Positions 50,181 to 58,501 of a stretch of 64,000 bases of DNA are shown one piece after another (the first letter of the stretch is position 1; each line of letters opens with the position of its first letter). The notes under the pieces are model-generated. The model searched no databases. It had not been told where the DNA came from and saw only the letters and a list, made by a program, of their open reading frames with translations. Location: the NCBI GenBank assembly GCA_023150895.1, contig JAKLJY010000010.1, positions 29,762 to 93,761 on the forward strand, given 5' to 3'. The position numbers and the translations under genes were made by a program. Source of the stretch: Myxococcota bacterium. GTDB lineage: Bacteria > Myxococcota_A > Bradymonadia > UBA7976 > UBA1532.

Positions 50181-53078
50181 ATGTTCTCCCCGTTTCGACG
50201 CCGCGCTCCCGAACCCCGGCCTCCGACGACCGCGCTGACGCTCGGCGCGCTCGGCGCGCTCGGCGTGGTGGTGGGAACGCTCGCGGTGGCCGGCTGCAAC
50301 GACGGCGTCTCCGGCCCGGGCAAGGCGACGGTCGCCGACGCAGCGCCGGCGCCGGACGTCGCGGCCTCCCCGGAAGATGGCGGCAGTGACGGGCCCGACG
50401 TCGCGGCGCCAGCGCCCGACGCTCTCGTGCCGCCGCCCGCCCTGGATGCCGCAGGACCCGCGCCCGACGGGCTCGACCTGGACCTCGGCCCCGTCGTCGG
50501 GGATGCCGCCGCCACCCCCGACGCCGCACCCGACGTCGCGCCGTTTGAACCGCCCCCCGAGCCGCGATCGGTCGCCACACGGCTCGGTCAGCCGGCGACG
50601 ACGGCCGGGCTCGCCAATCGCGTGACCTGCGAGGTACTCGACCCCGAGGGGGTCGCCATCGCCGGCATACCGACGAGCTTCGAAGTCCGGCCCGCCGAGG
50701 GGTGGCGTCGCGGCGCCGAAGCCGACGAGGTCGTGGGGGTCCGGGCAGCAACCTATTCGGTGACGTGCATCGCACCGGCGGTCGGACTGCGCGACGACAC
50801 CCCCGCCCGCTGGGACGTGTTCCCCGGTCCGCCCGCCTCCGTCGTGACCCGCGTCGATCAGGACGCCGTGGAGGCCGGGACGCTCGTCAGCGTGACCTGC
50901 GAGACGACCGATGCCGAGGGCAACGTCCTCCCGGTCCAGGATGCCGAGGTGGCGATCGCCCCGGCGTCGCCGGCCAACGTCGTCGAGGGGCAGCGGATCA
51001 CGTTCACGCGCGCCGGACGCTATCAGGTGAGCTGTGCCCTGCCGGGGATCCAGACGGTCGCGTCGGCGGCGGTCCTCGTGCATCCTGCGGCGCCCGCATC
51101 GCTCCAGGCGGCGCTGGAGCCGGATTTGCCGGTCTACGCCGTGGGCCGCATCGTGACCTACCGGGCGGTGACGACGGACGTCTACGACAACCGGGTCGAC
51201 GACGCGCCGCTCGCCTGGACGTCGGCCCCCGCGCTGCCCGGGTTCGGCGAGGGCCGCTACGCCCTGGCCGCCGAAGGGCGCTACACCCTCGAGGTCTGCA
51301 CGACCGGACCCACGGCGTCGGGCATGCCACTGTGCGCTGCGGCGAACATCCTGGTCGACGCGGGCGGTCCGTCCGTGGGCTGCACGGCGCCGGCCCCGAC
51401 CGCGATGCTTCCGTCGGGCGAGCCGGTCCGGCTCGAAGGCGAGGTCGGAGACGTCGCCGGGGTCCAGACCGTCACGGTGGATGGTGTGCCGGTCGCCATC
51501 GACGCACAGGGGCGTTTCTCGGTGGCGGTCGACCCGACCTGGGGCCTCAATGTGCACGACGTCGTCGCCACCGATGCCCTCGGCAACGCGAACAGCACGT
51601 TTTGCACCTATTTCGCGGCCGATCGGTATCACCCGGAGGCGCAACCGCTCGCGGACGCGATTCAACTCGTTCTCACGCAGGGGGCCATCGACGACGGCCC
51701 GCCCGATCGCCCGCTCCAGAGCCTCACGGACCTGTTGCGGGCCGTGATCAACTCTCCCGGGCTCGTCGACACCATCGACGCATCTCTCAGGGCCCAGAAC
51801 CCGATCGTCCCGAACGAGTGTCGCGCCCGGGTCTTCGGACTCTGCGTCCTGAGCGCGGGGGCGGAGTATCGCGGCCTGCGCATCCGGGGGCCGAATACGC
51901 TGGTCTCGAACCTCGTGGACGGCGGCCTTCGCGTGCGGGGCCGGATCAGCAATCTCGAACTCGACGTGCAACTCCTCGGCACGGTGTCGAATCGGGGAAC
52001 ACTCTTCGCCGATTTCCTCGAGGTCGACCTGACCTTCGATGTCGGGCTGGTCGACGGCCGGCCCAACATCGCGGTCCGTGCCATCAACGCGGTGCAGGTC
52101 GGCCCGATGGACAGCGATTTCGCCGGTTTCCTGACCGGTGACGTCCTCGACCTGATCTTCTCCGCCTTCGAGGGAACGGTGCGAAACACCGTGGCCGGGG
52201 CGCTCCGCAGCTACCTCGAGACGCAAATCGACGGGCTGCTGACGGGCGTCCTCGGTGGTCTGGACGTTTCCTCGTTCAATGCGGCCATCAGCGTGCCGTC
52301 CTTGGGGGGCGGGGCGCCGGCGGATCTGCAGATCGCGTTCGGGATCGACGCCCTCGTCGCGTCACCGCAGCAGCTTCGTCTCGGACTCGAGACGTCCGTC
52401 ACGGGGCCGACCGGGGAGGCGGCCGCGTCGGCCGGGGTGCCCATGCCTCCCGGGCCGGTCGGCATCCCGCTGAACCCGCAGGGGACGGCGGCCGTGTCCG
52501 TTTCCATCGGGCTGGTCAATCAGGTGCTGCACGCCCTCTGGCGCGCCGGCACCTTCCGGATCGACGGGGACGTCGGGGGCTTGCCCGAAGGCGCGACGCT
52601 GGCGTTGCGCGTGTTGTTGCCCCCGGCGGCCATCGGGACGGGCGATGCCGACAACGCGCTGCGCCTCTTCCTCGGGCCCGCGACGGGCTCCATCGTCTAC
52701 CCGGGACTCTTCGACGAGCCCCTGCGCATCCAGCTCGCGGCCAGCGCGCGGGCGGCGGTCGTTCTGCGCAACGGCAACGAGATCTCGTTCGGGGGGGACG
52801 GCGGCATCGTGGTCGACCGACTCGCCCTCGCGGTCGATGGCGTGGCGCTGTCGCCGCAGACCCGGGCGACGCTCGAGACGCTCTTCCGCGGGATCGTGCA
52901 GTCCCTGCTCGATGGCTCGCTCAGCGGCGCGCTCCCGAGCCTCCCCGTGCCCGACTTCGCGCTGCCGCCGGACCTCGCGGCCTACGGGATCGCGCCGGGG
53001 ACGCGCCTCGGGGTGCGCCAGCTGACGCTCGAGGGCACGCCTGCCCACTGGATCGCCGACGGAGTATTCAGCGAATGA
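50181..53078 (+). CDS. Large lipoprotein with Ig-like domains and a possible lipid-binding (BPI/TULIP-like) C-terminal region
   Basis: A 965-residue lipoprotein with a long basic signal peptide and lipobox VAGC (Cys39). An Asp/Ala/Pro linker (about 50-130) follows, then three to four Ig-like/bacterial adhesion-type beta domains (about 130-490). The C-terminal half (about 500-965) is a large alpha/beta region with alternating hydrophobic strands. It includes SVSIGLVNQVLHALWRAGTFRI, which resembles a strand-helix block of BPI/TULIP proteins. The same block occurs in the next gene. It overlaps that gene by four bases (ATGA). The lipid-binding idea is inference. Confidence 0.65.
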   Translation: MFSPFRRRAPEPRPPTTALTLGALGALGVVVGTLAVAGCNDGVSGPGKATVADAAPAPDVAASPEDGGSDGPDVAAPAPDALVPPPALDAAGPAPDGLDLDLGPVVGDAAATPDAAPDVAPFEPPPEPRSVATRLGQPATTAGLANRVTCEVLDPEGVAIAGIPTSFEVRPAEGWRRGAEADEVVGVRAATYSVTCIAPAVGLRDDTPARWDVFPGPPASVVTRVDQDAVEAGTLVSVTCETTDAEGNVLPVQDAEVAIAPASPANVVEGQRITFTRAGRYQVSCALPGIQTVASAAVLVHPAAPASLQAALEPDLPVYAVGRIVTYRAVTTDVYDNRVDDAPLAWTSAPALPGFGEGRYALAAEGRYTLEVCTTGPTASGMPLCAAANILVDAGGPSVGCTAPAPTAMLPSGEPVRLEGEVGDVAGVQTVTVDGVPVAIDAQGRFSVAVDPTWGLNVHDVVATDALGNANSTFCTYFAADRYHPEAQPLADAIQLVLTQGAIDDGPPDRPLQSLTDLLRAVINSPGLVDTIDASLRAQNPIVPNECRARVFGLCVLSAGAEYRGLRIRGPNTLVSNLVDGGLRVRGRISNLELDVQLLGTVSNRGTLFADFLEVDLTFDVGLVDGRPNIAVRAINAVQVGPMDSDFAGFLTGDVLDLIFSAFEGTVRNTVAGALRSYLETQIDGLLTGVLGGLDVSSFNAAISVPSLGGGAPADLQIAFGIDALVASPQQLRLGLETSVTGPTGEAAASAGVPMPPGPVGIPLNPQGTAAVSVSIGLVNQVLHALWRAGTFRIDGDVGGLPEGATLALRVLLPPAAIGTGDADNALRLFLGPATGSIVYPGLFDEPLRIQLAASARAAVVLRNGNEISFGGDGGIVVDRLALAVDGVALSPQTRATLETLFRGIVQSLLDGSLSGALPSLPVPDFALPPDLAAYGIAPGTRLGVRQLTLEGTPAHWIADGVFSE

Positions 53079-55411
53079 ACACCCGAGACGTGCTCGTATC
53101 TCGACGCAGGACCCGCGTCATCGCAGCCGTGATGGGAACCTGCCTGATGGCGGCGGGGTGTGCCGACACGGCGGCGGGGGGTGGCAAGACGGCGACGCCG
53201 GACGCGGAGCCCCCGGACGCCGCCGTCTCCGACGCCCAGTTGCCGAGCCCCCCGCTCGACGCGACGGCCCACGACGACGGCGGCCCGGCCGGAGACGACG
53301 CCGCCCGCGGGGACGCTCAGGCAGACGCCGAAGAGCCCCCGCCGCCGGACCCGGACGCGGCTCGCCCCGGCAAGCCCGACGCCGCACCACCGCCGGCGCC
53401 CCGCATCGGATTCGTCGAAGTGTCGCTGACGCCGCGACAGGGGCTCTACGCGCCCGCCGTGCCCCCCGTCGCCGAGGCCACCGTCCGCGGCCGGGACGGC
53501 GCACCGCTGCCGGAGGTCCCGGTCACGTGGCGGCTCGAGCCCGCTGCGCTCGGGTCGATCGACGCTGCCGGGGTTCTCGCATTCACGGGCGAGGGACCGG
53601 GCACGGTCGTCGCCTGCACGGCCGAGCCCGACGTGATTTGCGGGCGCGCCCACCTCTACGTGGACGCCGGCCTGCCCACGCTGGAGGTGCTCAGCCCGGA
53701 TCGGGGGGCGGCGCTCGGGGGGGATCGGACGGAGACCATCGCGGTGCGAGGTCGCGCGGCCGATACCGGGGGGACGGTCACCGTCCGGGTCAACGGCGTT
53801 CCCGTCGGGGTCGGTCCGGACGGGGCGTTCGCGCTCGATGTCCCGGCGACCTTCGGGATCAACCACCTCGAGGTGACGGCCGACGACGGTGTCCAGCCGC
53901 AGTCCGTTCGCGTCACGCGGGACGTGTTGTGGGCGCCCGAGTATCTCCGCGTCGAGGCAGACGGCGCTCTCGTGCCGGATGCCGCCCGGCTCTGGCTCGG
54001 GCAGGCGCTGCTCGATCTCGACCAACCGGCGGTCATTCCCGACGTCGCCGGCCCGTGGGCGGTGGACGACCTGGCGACCCTGCTCGCGGGGCTCCTCGGA
54101 ACGGCCGACGCGAACGCCCTCCTCGGCGGGGTCGACGCAGGCGGGTTGACCATCCGTCGAGTGGTCCTCGGTGTCCCCGAGGTCGACCTCTTCGTCGTTC
54201 CGGCCGGTCTCGAGCTCTTCCTGAGGCTCGGGGGCCTGCACCTCGACGTCGAGGGCGCCTTCGACTTCGAGGGCGCGCGCCTGGACCTCACGGGCGGCCT
54301 GGATGCCTCGCTGGCGGCCTTCGCCAGCCTCACGTTCGCCATCGCCGACGACGGCGGGCTGGTCATCGAGGTCGCCGAGGGCGGGGTGGTGCTCGAGAGC
54401 CTTTCGGGGCGTTTCGCGGATCCCGCCGCGCAGGCGCTCATCGACACGCTCGGGAGCCGGCTTCGGGGGACGGTCGAGGGTCTGGCGTCCGGCCTCGTGG
54501 ACAGCATCGTCCGCGAGCAACTGCCCACGCTGGTCCGGACCGGCCTCGACGGCCTGGTCGGCTCGCTTGCGGACATCCCGATCCGTCTCGACGTCGGCAT
54601 CGAAGGCGCGCCGGTCGCGGAGTTGGCGCTCGGTCTCGTCCCCGAGTCGGTCTCACGCCGCCGGCGGACGGGGTTGGCGCTGGTCCTGGAGGGGCGGCTC
54701 ACCCAGACCGGACCCGTCGAGGCGCCCGCCCCGGTGCCCGGCGTACCGGCGGTGACGAGCGGCGAGCCGCCGCAAGGCCAGGACCTCGCCCTGGGGCTCG
54801 CCGTCCGCCTCGACCTTCTCAATGGCCTCTTGCACGAGGTCTGGCGGACGGGACTGTTGCAGATCACGCCGACGCTTCCGCCGGAGCTGGCCGCGGTGGT
54901 TCAACAGGTCCGCCTCGATGCGCGTCTGCCCCCCGTCGTGGCGCCCGCCGCGCCGGGTGCCGACTTTCCGATGGACGCCCAGCTCGGCGACGTCCGGGTC
55001 TTCCTGACGGGGCCGGCGGGCGGAGAGCCGGACGAGTACGTGTTGACCTTGACCGCCGGCATTTCCCTGGAGATGGACGATGCGGGCGCTTTGCGGCTGG
55101 TCACGGCCGATGCGCCGGTGATTGCCGCCGAATTGCTGCATCAGGCCGGTCAGCGGCCCGTGCTGGCGCCCGAGGCGCTCGAGATTCTGTTCGGGGCGGC
55201 CGTCTGGCCCGGCATCCGCGACGCGCTGGCTGGCGGTCTGTCGTTGGCGATCCCGGCCGTCGCGGTGGATGCCGCCCAGATCTCGGCGGCGGCACCCCGG
55301 GTCGAAGCGCTCGAACTCCGCCCGGGGTTCGGTGGCCGACCGGCCGTCATCGGCGGTTGGCTCTTGCTGGAAGGCGGACTCACGAGCGTCGTCACCCTCG
55401 GCCCTCCCTGA
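53075..55411 (+). CDS. Paralogous lipoprotein with a possible lipid-binding C-terminal region
   Basis: A 778-residue lipoprotein, paralogous to its upstream neighbour. It has a lipobox AAGC (Cys29), an Asp/Ala/Pro linker (about 35-110), one or two Ig-like domains (about 115-290) and the C-terminal region (about 290-778) with GLAVRLDLLNGLLHEVWRTGLLQI, matching the block in the neighbour. Fewer Ig-like domains explain the shorter length. The two genes are translationally coupled and end four bases before a convergent gene. Confidence 0.65.
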   Translation: MNTRDVLVSRRRTRVIAAVMGTCLMAAGCADTAAGGGKTATPDAEPPDAAVSDAQLPSPPLDATAHDDGGPAGDDAARGDAQADAEEPPPPDPDAARPGKPDAAPPPAPRIGFVEVSLTPRQGLYAPAVPPVAEATVRGRDGAPLPEVPVTWRLEPAALGSIDAAGVLAFTGEGPGTVVACTAEPDVICGRAHLYVDAGLPTLEVLSPDRGAALGGDRTETIAVRGRAADTGGTVTVRVNGVPVGVGPDGAFALDVPATFGINHLEVTADDGVQPQSVRVTRDVLWAPEYLRVEADGALVPDAARLWLGQALLDLDQPAVIPDVAGPWAVDDLATLLAGLLGTADANALLGGVDAGGLTIRRVVLGVPEVDLFVVPAGLELFLRLGGLHLDVEGAFDFEGARLDLTGGLDASLAAFASLTFAIADDGGLVIEVAEGGVVLESLSGRFADPAAQALIDTLGSRLRGTVEGLASGLVDSIVREQLPTLVRTGLDGLVGSLADIPIRLDVGIEGAPVAELALGLVPESVSRRRRTGLALVLEGRLTQTGPVEAPAPVPGVPAVTSGEPPQGQDLALGLAVRLDLLNGLLHEVWRTGLLQITPTLPPELAAVVQQVRLDARLPPVVAPAAPGADFPMDAQLGDVRVFLTGPAGGEPDEYVLTLTAGISLEMDDAGALRLVTADAPVIAAELLHQAGQRPVLAPEALEILFGAAVWPGIRDALAGGLSLAIPAVAVDAAQISAAAPRVEALELRPGFGGRPAVIGGWLLLEGGLTSVVTLGPP

Positions 55412-55415
55412 ACGC

Positions 55416-56888
55416 TCAGGGCGCCGCCGGGGCGCTCTCGGGGGCCGGGGCCGCCGGCAATGGCCCGAAGTAGCGGTCGAGCAGTCGGGGCGGCAGGTTT
55501 TCCGGCGCATGTTCGCCCGCGGTTGCCGCGGGGAGCGCGAGGGCCGAGCGGAGCCGTGACGCGTGCTCGGGAAACCGCACGACGAGGCGTTCGAGCAGGA
55601 CGCGGGCCCCGGCGGTCTGACCCTGGTACTTGCGGGCCGCCGCCCAGACGAGCCCGGCGAGCCAGTCGTCCGGTGCGGATTCCAGCCGACGGCGGGCCTG
55701 AAACTCGGCATCGAACCAGTCGTGGGTGCGCAGGGCGGTGGCCGCGAGCCCCAACGCGACGGGGAGGCGATCACCGGCCCCGCGCCGCTCGGCGTCTTGA
55801 AACGCCGTGCGTGCGCGGGTGGTATCGCCGGTGCGCAGCCGCGCCGCCCCGGTCAGATAGAGGGTCGGTGCGCTGTCGCGGTCCTTGAGCGCAAGGACCT
55901 CGAGGGTCGCGGTGGCCTCCGCGTCCTTGCCGCCGATGAGGTAGCTCAGGGCGAGCTCCCGTGCGGCCGTGCGGTCCTCGACCCGTCGTTGGAGATAGGG
56001 CTTCATCAGCCCCTCCGCTTCGGCGAGGCGACCGCTGCGGACGAAGAGGCCGGACACGCGCCGAGTAAGGTCCGGCGAACCGCGACCGAGGATGCGCTCC
56101 ATGTTCGCGAGATCGGTCACCGCCTCGTCGTAACGGCCGGCGGCGGCGTAGAAGTCGCTCGACAGGCTGAAGGGCAGCGCGTCGCTTTCGGCGTGCACCG
56201 CAGCATCGAGGTAGGCACGCTCGGCGCGGTCCCGCTCACCGAGCAACGAAAAGAACCAGGCCTCGCGTGTATGGCCGAGTCCGGTCGCCTGGATTTGCGC
56301 GGCCGCCACGTACGCGCCGCGGGCCGAGCGCAGCCAGCCGCGCAGGAGGTCGGCCTTGGCGAGGTGGAACGGCCACTCCGGTCGGTCCGGAAAGGCCGCC
56401 TGCCCGGCGCGGGCGACCTGCTCGGCGCGGCTCCCGAGGCCGAGACCGAGGGCGAGCTCCGCCTCCGTCAGGACGGCCGCGGGGTCGCTGGCGGGCAGGA
56501 GTCTGCGTTGCTGCCATGCGTCTTCGTACTCGCCGAGCAGGAGCGAGAGGCGGACCTGCAGGGCCCGCGCGGCGGTCAGGTCCGGGGCGAGATCGAGGAG
56601 TCGGACGAGCCCCGCGCGGGCCGCCTCGACGTGACCGAGGGCCAGATCGGCGCGGACCTGCCAGAGGAGGCTTTGGTGCGGATCCGCGCCGCGGACGTAG
56701 GCCCGCTGAAAGAGGTCCTGCGCGACGGCGTATTGCCCGGCCCGCATGGCCTCCTGACCGGCGGCGAAGTCGAGTTCACCCGGCGGGGGCCCCGGGGGGG
56801 GGTCCTCGGCACACGCCACGAGGCAGGCGAACACGGTGAGGCCGAGGCAGCGACCGGCGATCGACCAGAGCCGGCGTCGGAGGTTCAT
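55416..56888 (-). CDS. TPR-rich lipoprotein
   Basis: A 490-residue protein with lipobox LVAC (Cys26) and then tetratricopeptide-like repeats over nearly the whole length (for example AGQEAMRAGQYAVAQDLFQRAYVRG and AAARELALSYLIGGKDAEA-type units). It ends in a Pro/Ala tail. ATG 56888 overlaps the upstream gene stop (ATGA). Exported TPR proteins often act as scaffolds; the partner is unknown. It is the last gene of a three-gene operon. Confidence 0.75.
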   Translation of the reverse strand: MNLRRRLWSIAGRCLGLTVFACLVACAEDPPPGPPPGELDFAAGQEAMRAGQYAVAQDLFQRAYVRGADPHQSLLWQVRADLALGHVEAARAGLVRLLDLAPDLTAARALQVRLSLLLGEYEDAWQQRRLLPASDPAAVLTEAELALGLGLGSRAEQVARAGQAAFPDRPEWPFHLAKADLLRGWLRSARGAYVAAAQIQATGLGHTREAWFFSLLGERDRAERAYLDAAVHAESDALPFSLSSDFYAAAGRYDEAVTDLANMERILGRGSPDLTRRVSGLFVRSGRLAEAEGLMKPYLQRRVEDRTAARELALSYLIGGKDAEATATLEVLALKDRDSAPTLYLTGAARLRTGDTTRARTAFQDAERRGAGDRLPVALGLAATALRTHDWFDAEFQARRRLESAPDDWLAGLVWAAARKYQGQTAGARVLLERLVVRFPEHASRLRSALALPAATAGEHAPENLPPRLLDRYFGPLPAAPAPESAPAAP

Positions 56889-57784
56889 CGGTCCCTCCGG
56901 ATCAGCTTGAATACGACGAATCCGGCGGCACCGGCCCCGAGGAGGAAGACGAAGATGACCGCGAGCCCGAGCGGGTCCTTGCGCTGCCAGACGTCCTGCG
57001 TCCAGACGCCGATCTGATAGCCCGCGCCCTTCTCGGTCTTCCAACCGGTCTGAAGGCGGGCGACCTCCTTCTCCATGGCCGCCTGCTGCTGTTTCCAGCG
57101 TTCCTCGGCAATCGGGTCGCGGGCGAGTCGATTGTACCAGGCCTCGTCGACGGGGCGCCCGGAGGCCATGTATCGCTCGCGCAGGGCCGCGAGGTCTTCC
57201 GGAGGCACGGGGATGTAGTCGAGCGGCGCGACCGGCGCGGTCGCGGAGGCGGCGAGCGTCCCCGACGGCGCCGTCCCGACGACGGCCCCCGTCGTCCGCT
57301 CCTCGCCCCGAGCCGCGACCTCGGCCACGGAGAGCGCGGTGCGAGCCGCCTCCGTCAGTTCGTCTCGCGAAGGGCCCAGGCGGTCGACGAGCGCCTCTCT
57401 GGACCGTGCGGCATCCCGCGTCGCACGGGCGCGCCAGGTCTGAGCCGCCGCGCGCAGGCGGTCGATGTTCTCGACACCGCCCTGTTCGAGGAGATGTACG
57501 GCGAGGTCGAGGAACAGGAGGTCCTCGACGAGCGCGGCCACGGACCTCTTCGGATCGGCCGTCGGCGCGTGGAACGTGTCGGGGGGCACCTGCAGGAGGC
57601 GCTCCTGGTAGATGAGCGCGATGATCGCCTCGCGTTCGGCCTCGTCGGCCTTGCGGGCGGCCTCCTCCTCGCGCGTGAGGATGGGCGCGGGCGCGGCGAA
57701 GACCGCGGGGCAGGGGACCCACAGGAGCACGGCGAGCGCGAGGAGGAACAGGCGGCCGCCGGATCCCGGGCGGTTGGAACCCAT
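56885..57784 (-). CDS. Exported protein with C-terminal membrane anchor
   Basis: A 299-residue protein with a signal peptide (RLFLLALAVLLWVPCPAVFA), a largely helical, charged ectodomain and a C-terminal membrane helix (LAVIFVFLLGAGAAGFVVFKL) followed by basic residues. It may therefore sit in the inner membrane with its domain in the periplasm. A Pro/Ala/Thr-rich region lies at about 165-200. No family is recognised. The start lies four bases after the zinc-ribbon gene, and the stop overlaps the TPR lipoprotein start. Confidence 0.65.
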   Translation of the reverse strand: MGSNRPGSGGRLFLLALAVLLWVPCPAVFAAPAPILTREEEAARKADEAEREAIIALIYQERLLQVPPDTFHAPTADPKRSVAALVEDLLFLDLAVHLLEQGGVENIDRLRAAAQTWRARATRDAARSREALVDRLGPSRDELTEAARTALSVAEVAARGEERTTGAVVGTAPSGTLAASATAPVAPLDYIPVPPEDLAALRERYMASGRPVDEAWYNRLARDPIAEERWKQQQAAMEKEVARLQTGWKTEKGAGYQIGVWTQDVWQRKDPLGLAVIFVFLLGAGAAGFVVFKLIRRDR

Positions 57785-57788
57785 CGCC

Positions 57789-58091
57789 TCAGGACCGCTT
57801 CCGGAACAGCGCCTCGAGGCGGGCGCGAGCGTCGTCGGCTTCGGAACGCTCTTCATCGGTCGTGCGTTTGATCTCGAACGAACCACAGAAATTGGCCTTC
57901 TCACGGTCCCGGATGAAGGTGCTGACGTTCTCGCGGCACTCGTTGTGGTAGGTGCGATCCCAGAAGCGACAGTTCCGACAACACCGCAGATCGGCGTCAC
58001 ACGATGGACAGTTGTCGTACCGGCCGACCTTGACGGTGAGGTCGATCTCGCCCCGGCATTGCCAGCAGCGGGCGGAGGTTTCGGGCTCCAT
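57789..58091 (-). CDS. Small zinc-ribbon protein
   Basis: A 100-residue cytoplasmic protein with paired cysteines: Cys9-x2-Cys12, Cys28-x2-Cys31, Cys37-Cys38-x2-Cys41, and later Cys residues (NECRENV, NFCGSF). The first four form a likely zinc ribbon; the next group could form another metal site. The C-terminal third is a charged helix. It is the first gene of the three-gene minus-strand operon. Function is unknown; nucleic-acid or protein binding is possible. Confidence 0.65.
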   Translation of the reverse strand: MEPETSARCWQCRGEIDLTVKVGRYDNCPSCDADLRCCRNCRFWDRTYHNECRENVSTFIRDREKANFCGSFEIKRTTDEERSEADDARARLEALFRKRS

Positions 58092-58501
58092 CGGGGGCTC
58101 CCAGGGGCGGGTGAAGGGCGAAGGTGCGGTGTCGATTCCTTTGGTTTCTCGGGGACTGGGCAATCCGCCAGTCCTTACCAGATGCGCCGCCCGGCGACCA
58201 CAGCCTCGTCTCTTCCGGCTCGCCCGGCCCGCGGGTGCGGGTCGCGGATTCGTCCGGGCACCGACTCGGGGTCTGTCTCGCGGTCGAGACGGTCACGACT
58301 GGGACTCTCCCGAATGGAACTGGACGGAAGCCCCCGGTCTGTGCGATGCCAAGGACGTCGGGTCACTCGGTGGGCATTGGCCGGGGACGCGACGATTTCG
58401 AAAGCCCACGCCGTCTCAGAAGGCCCCATGCGCTCATCGCTCTCCGGTACAGCGTTCGGTGACCCCTGGTGGCGGCATTGCGCCCGCACGCGGGGGCCCA
58501 C
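58092..58501. other. Gene-poor 410-base stretch between divergent genes
   Basis: No convincing coding frame. The stretch separates the zinc-ribbon gene (minus) from the cyclic-nucleotide-binding gene (plus). It contains a perfect seven-base hairpin, GGACTGG (58153-58159) and CCAGTCC (58168-58174), with an eight-base loop. On the minus strand this would sit in the leader of the zinc-ribbon gene. I cannot match it to a known RNA class or terminator, and no T-tract follows. Confidence 0.4.

Noticed and set aside
50031..52226. Minus-strand open frame (731 codons) opposite the first large lipoprotein
   Set aside because: No domain or start context; the plus strand has a lipobox, ribosome-binding site and a coupled downstream paralogue.
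58124..58462. Plus-strand open frame of 112 codons in the gene-poor stretch
   Set aside because: No ribosome-binding site, no domain and mixed composition; three other frames are open over the same bases.
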